A stretch of DNA of 64,000 bases from positions 1,674,001 through 1,738,000 of the forward strand of contig JARWMV010000232.1 of NCBI GenBank assembly GCA_030998015.1, read 5' to 3'. This DNA is from Ceratorhiza oryzae-sativae. Lineage: Eukaryota > Basidiomycota > Agaricomycetes > Cantharellales > Ceratobasidiaceae. The translations under genes and the position numbers were made by a program. The number at the start of each line of letters is the position of its first letter. The stretch's first letter is position 1. Below are positions 59,736 through 64,000 of this stretch, piece by piece. The notes under the pieces are model-generated. The model worked only from the letters and a program-made list of their open reading frames with translations. It had not been told where the DNA came from and ran no database searches.

Positions 59736-61069
59736 CTCCGTTCCGATTCGAAATGTGGCCGAGGCCTTTGGTGATTCGTCTACGTGAATATATATTGTAC
59801 ACGGATTGAATAATCCAGCGCTTACATTGATTTACAAACTTGATGTCAAGATACATCTGAGTCCTACAGAAGTGCTGTAAGACACGACTACATTCATTAG
59901 ATGTCACGTGTGTCCCATTTTTAGCATACAGTTTTAGCTGCTTTGTCGTCGCCGGGTCGAACCGCTCGATACACAGCCGGGAACTAAGGAAATTTCAGTT
60001 CAAATGCAGATATAAGCGAAAACGTGAAAAGAGAACGAGCGAGAACTTACAATATAACGCATATATATCTCGGTTATAATATGTCACCGCGGCCAGAAAT
60101 TCATGGTGTCTACTGCCCCGCCCTCCTCATACGACTGTGTTGCGACGAAAATTCCCTTTTTCTTATGCAAGTAAATTTCAGCAGAGCGCCGGCAGCGCAT
60201 ATATTCGTGCATTTGTTAGGAAGCCTTCATTATTTTTTGGATCCGACACGGAGCACGAGGCCTTTCTTTGAGCCCCGATGCAAACTCGATTTATCACTGC
60301 CTGTCGAAGCGGTTCTTTGCATTTCTGTACTCATACATCCCAATCGATCCTATTTCATTGCAACGTACGTCGTTTTCTTTCGATCCGGCCCCACACACCA
60401 AGGAGCGAATTCCCTGAACTCTCCCCATTCACAAGCCCATTATACTATAAAATCACGCATGCGATCACGCCCGGCATCGGACTCCCCAGAAAATGGTATT
60501 TGGGCAAAAAACGTTTTAAAGATAGAAGAGAGTAAGTAAATTGACGCTCCGACATAGGTGCGCGGGATCTGATTGAGCATGATGTCTCACGATGTATTAG
60601 TCTTATGGCTAAAGCCTTCATGTTTCTGTGTATCTAGTGTGTTGGGATGGGCAGAGACGCCCACCGATCCTGTTTTGTGTAACTTTCCAATCCGATCGAC
60701 AAAGGGCTGCGGGTTATTCGGTTCGGAACCATCTGTTTTGGGATCATGATCGAGTGGAGACCGAAGAGGCACGGATCGACTAGCTATGCTAGGAACCTCA
60801 GCATCGGTGTTCATCGTGGATACATAAATCCAAGCCAGAGACGCCCAGGGGTAATAGCCAACTTGAGAAAAACCTGGCGCATATGTTCGGTTTGTTCGCG
60901 AGCCGTGCTTTATGGGATTCAACCGCTCCGGGACCATTTACTCGCATCGCTCCATATGAATCCCTCGCAGCATCGGCCTTTCCTATAATATAGAGAGCTC
61001 TTAACCCTCACACACTTCAGCTGTTATTCAATCTGTGTCCTTACATTTCAAGTTATCCATGCACATACG
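59736..61069. other. Gene-poor stretch
   Basis: 1.3 kb without a supported gene. A 171-codon frame (60024-60539, +) and a 116-codon frame (60587-60937, -) have no recognisable domain and no family support. One CACGTG lies at 59905-59910. Confidence 0.35.
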
Positions 61070-61857
61070 ATGGGCAAACGAAACTTGACAACCTGTTCAT
61101 GTCCGAGACTTGGTCAATGCTGTAATGAATTGGATGAAATAGTTGTCGAACTTCGTCGGTAAGTAATCCAGACTACCCATCGTTTTTATCTCCTATTGCC
61201 CTTCCGCTAACGAATTAGGGTACTGGGTGAACTTCACCATCACACCGTGCGGTCTGACCAGCCGGAAGCGCGACTTGCAGAGCAACGAGCTGCATCCAAA
61301 CGTCGGCTTCGCAGACGCAAGCACCGTCGTGGGAACGCCGACCACATCAACAGTGTAATCTCTGCGGCTGAAGCCTTGCGAAGGAAACTCTCGGAACTCA
61401 GCCTTTTTGACGGGCAGATAGTAGCGGCTTCCGCGATCATCAACCCAACGAACGAGGCACGAGAGCATTTTGAAAATTTGACGGAGCTACTCGAAAGGTT
61501 GACACATTACCTCGATGAATCTGAGCCATCGAGGTCATGGTGGAAAAACTGGCGGCGGTGTCTCCTCGTAATCAAACCGCTCTATTGCTGGCTATTATTG
61601 TCGTAGGAGCCATTCCGGGGCTAGGTAAACAGGTCAAGATTGCCCTTGAGACTACGCTTGGGGCGTTAAGCGTAATCGTGACTGCTACCATGGAGCTCTT
61701 CACGCACGAGGTCCGACCAGGTTCTTCTCCAGCAGTACTTACACCCAGAGCTGCGCTTAGGCGTGTTTGTACTAATTGGCTAGATTTGAAGACAAGGATA
61801 GGAAGGGAGCTAAACAATCTAGCGGTGACGAGCAATCCAGCAGCGACGACGGGTTAA
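61070..61857 (+). CDS. Orphan paralogue 2: helical protein with a membrane segment
   Basis: Start MGKRNLTTCSCPRLGQCC at 61070, an N-terminal Cys-rich stub, then an intron (about 61160-61218). After it come VLGELHHHTVRSDQPEAR, a basic stretch (ASKRRLRRRKHRRGN), HINSVISAAEALRRKLSEL, ASAIINPTNEAREHFENLTE, and LLERLTHYLDESEPSRSWWK. After a one-base slip near 61555 (WKNW to VSPRNQ) come TALLLAIIVVGAIPGLGKQV (likely TM), LGALSVIVTATMELFTHEV, PRAALRRVCTNWLDLKTRIG and RELNNLAV. The stop is at 61855-61857. Domain order is matched by orphan paralogue 1, 2.9 kb upstream. The family is not recognised. A coiled N-terminal half, membrane segment and helical C-terminal half are what can be seen. Confidence 0.55.
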
Positions 61858-62294
61858 GACTGGGATATGCGGCAGGGTATGTGTCTTTTTCTTTCTCTTG
61901 TGCATGTCTTTGGTATGGACCCGCATATGTTCACCAGATTTCACCTAGCATACTATTGTATATATGCAGTCACCCCGCTCGTGTCCGTCGGCTGACTGTA
62001 TGCGATATCCACTGCTCCATAGCATACGTTCTTATCTAAAATACTGCTTTTATACATGGACCATGAAGATGGATTTTTACGCGTGGGACGGCTCTTTCCT
62101 CATGGTTTTTCTTACCTATCTTTCTTTCGTTCTCTGGATTTTTTTTTATCACAGCTCTTTTTTTCTTGATTGTAATCCACGCTCCCACATGATAGTTGGA
62201 TTTTGCACATAGCGCCAAGCGGCTACTTTCATAAACAAGGAATCCGATAGCATCTACTCTTCCGTTCTTCTCAGCTCAACTGGGTCGCGACAAA
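61858..62294. other. Intergenic region upstream of UreD
   Basis: About 440 bp, T-rich on the + strand (long TTTTTT runs near 62100-62165). No gene recognised. Confidence 0.4.
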
Positions 62295-63360
62295 ATGTCC
62301 CACCCCACCCCAGACCGTATATCCCAGCATGGTACCGGAAAGCATATATCCATACTTTTGCTGGCCAACCCCACTTCAGTGAACTCTCATATACCTACCC
62401 TTTGAAACTCCTTTCGCCCAACATCCCTTCGTCCGGGAGTCAGATCCCGAGCGCGATCGCATACGTACTTTCGTATGGTGGTGGGCTTGTGAGTGGAGAC
62501 AGGTCAGGAGGTTCGTTCTTTGGCGTGTGTGCACACATCGAAGGTCACTCATATATGTTTCAACGGATCAGAATCGATTTGGACGTACGGGTGGAGGAAG
62601 CTGCGGGGCTAGTTTTCCTAACTCAGGTTTGTCCAAATGCTCGTTTTGAGTGACAAAGGGTGATTGATTTGCACACAGGGCTCGACAAAAATCTTCAAGT
62701 TTCGCAGTCTATCCGACAGACACCGTCTTGCCTCTATCGGGCCTACGAACAGCAATCCGACTTCACAGCATCTTACTGCCTCTCTTTCGGCACATGCCTT
62801 GTTCCTCCTCCTCCCCGATCCTGTCACCCCGTTTGAATCGGCATCTTACACGCAGATTCAAACGTTCAACCTTGAACCGACCTCGTCTCTCGTTTTACTC
62901 GATTGGTTTACGTCCGGGCGTATGGCTCGAGGAGAGCAATGGGCGTTCGAGCGCTATTATAGCCGGAACGAGGTGTTTTTTGGGGGCAAGAGGGTTGCAA
63001 GAGATGTGATGCTCCTCGAAAACACACCCGACGAATCTCAGAACAAAGCTGGGTTGCCATCGCGCACCCTGAAGGATCGACTCGCCCCTTATGCATGCTA
63101 CGCAACACTTCTCCTAATAGGACCCTGGACAGAAGAACTGATTGATTCGCTTCGATCGTCGTATTCTCTCATATCCCAACGCCAACGTGCCGAACCTGAG
63201 GCCTTATCTGGTCGTTTAGCCCTTTGACTGATCCTGCTACAGGTGCATGTGTGCGAGTCGCAGCGAGGGAAACCGAAACCGTGAGGACTGGTTAAAGGAC
63301 AAGCTAAAGGGTTTGGGAAAAATTGTGGGGGAGGATGTATATAGCAAGGCGTTTGTGTAA
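62295..63360 (+). CDS. Urease accessory protein UreD
   Basis: UreD (UreH) is the scaffold that holds apo-urease while nickel is delivered by UreF/UreG. Motifs in order: KAYIHTFAGQPHFSELSYTY, PLKLLSPNIPS, AYVLSYGGGLVSGD, RIDLDVRVEEAAGLVFLTQ (intron), GSTKIFKFR, HALFLLLPDPVTPF, SLVLLDWFTSGRMARGEQWA, RYYSRNEVFFGGKR, DRLAPYACYATLLLIGPW and, near the end, IWSFSPLTDPATGACVRVA, DWLKDKLKGLGKIVGEDVYS and KAFV. The TQGSTKxFK element is diagnostic. The start is ATG 62295 (MSHPTPDRISQ). One-base breaks are needed near 62338, 63208 and 63286. No urease, UreF or UreG gene is present in the window, as is usual in fungi where these genes are dispersed. Confidence 0.88.
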
Positions 63361-63528
63361 AGCGGCAATCATGTATGCTTTGTTTACCCAAGTTTGATTT
63401 GCATATACGCCACAAGTCGATATCTTCGAGATCGGCGCTTGTTCTCTGGTTTAGGCGATCATTTCGCTGTTTTCCCTCTAGTGCGTCACGACTATCTCCA
63501 CATTGCTGTTTACGACGTCGCGATCAGG

Positions 63529-64000
63529 ATGTGTGGCAGGTTTGCACTCAGAAACTTTGTAAGTACGTTTGGTCGTGCATTAGACGCGTGAAACCAAATC
63601 GAAGGCCGTGAGCCGGTTAGTATATGGACCGTGTGGCGAATGAATATCCGGATGTTCCTCCAAGACGATGGGACGACGAAGGTACGTTTTAAATCAATAG
63701 ACCTTTCATAAGGCTACTTTAATCAATATATACCCTTTCCAGACCAGTTTCACCCACGGTATGAACTGAACTAGCCACCCGTCCAGTTGACTTAATTAAA
63801 CATAATTAATCAAAGCTACAATGTGGCTCCACAAACTCAGGTGCTTGCCCTCCTCCAGCAGCCAAACGGACAAGGTCAACAGGATGTAATATTAAAAACA
63901 ATGGTTTGTTTATTTACTCTATCGCGTCAGCGTTACGGCTCAAAGAGCTACGGAACAGCAATGGGGGCTCCAGGCTCGATGGTGCGACCCTAGCTCATTC
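63529..64000 (+). CDS. SRAP/HMCES family protein, N-terminal part (cut by window edge)
   Basis: HMCES (bacterial YedK) shields abasic sites in single-stranded DNA by forming a thiazolidine crosslink with its N-terminal cysteine. The start is MCGRFALRNF at 63529-63558, so the invariant Cys2 (exposed after Met removal) is present. Later exons give YMDRVANEYPDVPPRRWDDE, QFHPR joined to YNVAPQTQVLALLQQPNG (the YNVAPTQ-like signature) and, after a further intron, QWGLQARWCDP, matching the family's RWGLIPxW segment. GT-AG introns of about 60 nt occur throughout. The gene runs off the right edge, so the distal active-site histidine is not visible. Confidence 0.85.

Noticed and set aside
58150..62294. 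A secondary-metabolite or effector cluster
   Set aside because: The unrecognised genes here have no clear signal peptide or biosynthetic enzyme, and neighbours are housekeeping genes.

Overview
This window looks like nuclear DNA of a filamentous basidiomycete. The genes are intron-dense, with introns of roughly 45-70 nt, gene spacing is tight, and the gene families are fungal (Kre6/Skn1 glucan-synthesis proteins, Erb1, Arp4, Tvp23, fungal GH43, fungal P450, UreD). The overall style suggests an Agaricomycete, possibly the Ceratobasidiaceae (Rhizoctonia and relatives). That placement is inference from gene content and was not tested by a search. No virus, CRISPR array, intact transposon, rRNA or convincing tRNA gene was seen.

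Layout, left to right. 1-9.8 kb is housekeeping: ERB1 (ribosome biogenesis, cut by the left edge), ARP4 (chromatin actin-related protein), PRP24/SART3 (U6 snRNP factor), ARL1 (Golgi GTPase) and PIG-P (GPI anchor synthesis). 10.2-14.1 kb holds a secreted GH43 arabinanase-like enzyme and a class II fructose-bisphosphate aldolase, both built with microexons. 14.3-24.8 kb is a duplicated block: two tandem SKN1/KRE6 genes, then relics of a P450 and of a third SKN1 3' end, then a near-complete P450. 25-36 kb holds a metallophosphoesterase/5'-nucleotidase-like protein, a CCCH zinc-finger protein, eIF2-alpha, a zinc-type alcohol dehydrogenase and 5-formyl-THF cyclo-ligase. 36.4-48 kb holds a small coiled-coil protein, a long LIM-domain protein sharing a short divergent promoter with TVP23, two tandem four-TM proteins and a Ser/Thr-rich surface protein. 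48-57.6 kb holds an acyl-CoA synthetase, a CNH+GYF fusion protein and cyclin H. 57.6-62.3 kb is gene-poor and carries a pair of unrecognised paralogues. 62.3-64 kb holds urease accessory protein UreD and the start of an SRAP/HMCES gene, cut by the right edge.

Most genes act independently. The loose themes are the cell wall and surface (two SKN1 genes, PIG-P, the Ser/Thr-rich protein, GH43) and Golgi traffic (ARL1, TVP23).

Two properties run through the window. First, several genes use microexons of 6-16 nt that can be proved from the reading frame. Second, at least a dozen otherwise conserved genes carry single-base frameshifts, often at homopolymers or doubled bases. These look more like residual assembly indels than real decay, so the coordinates of affected CDSs are given as spans across the shifts.
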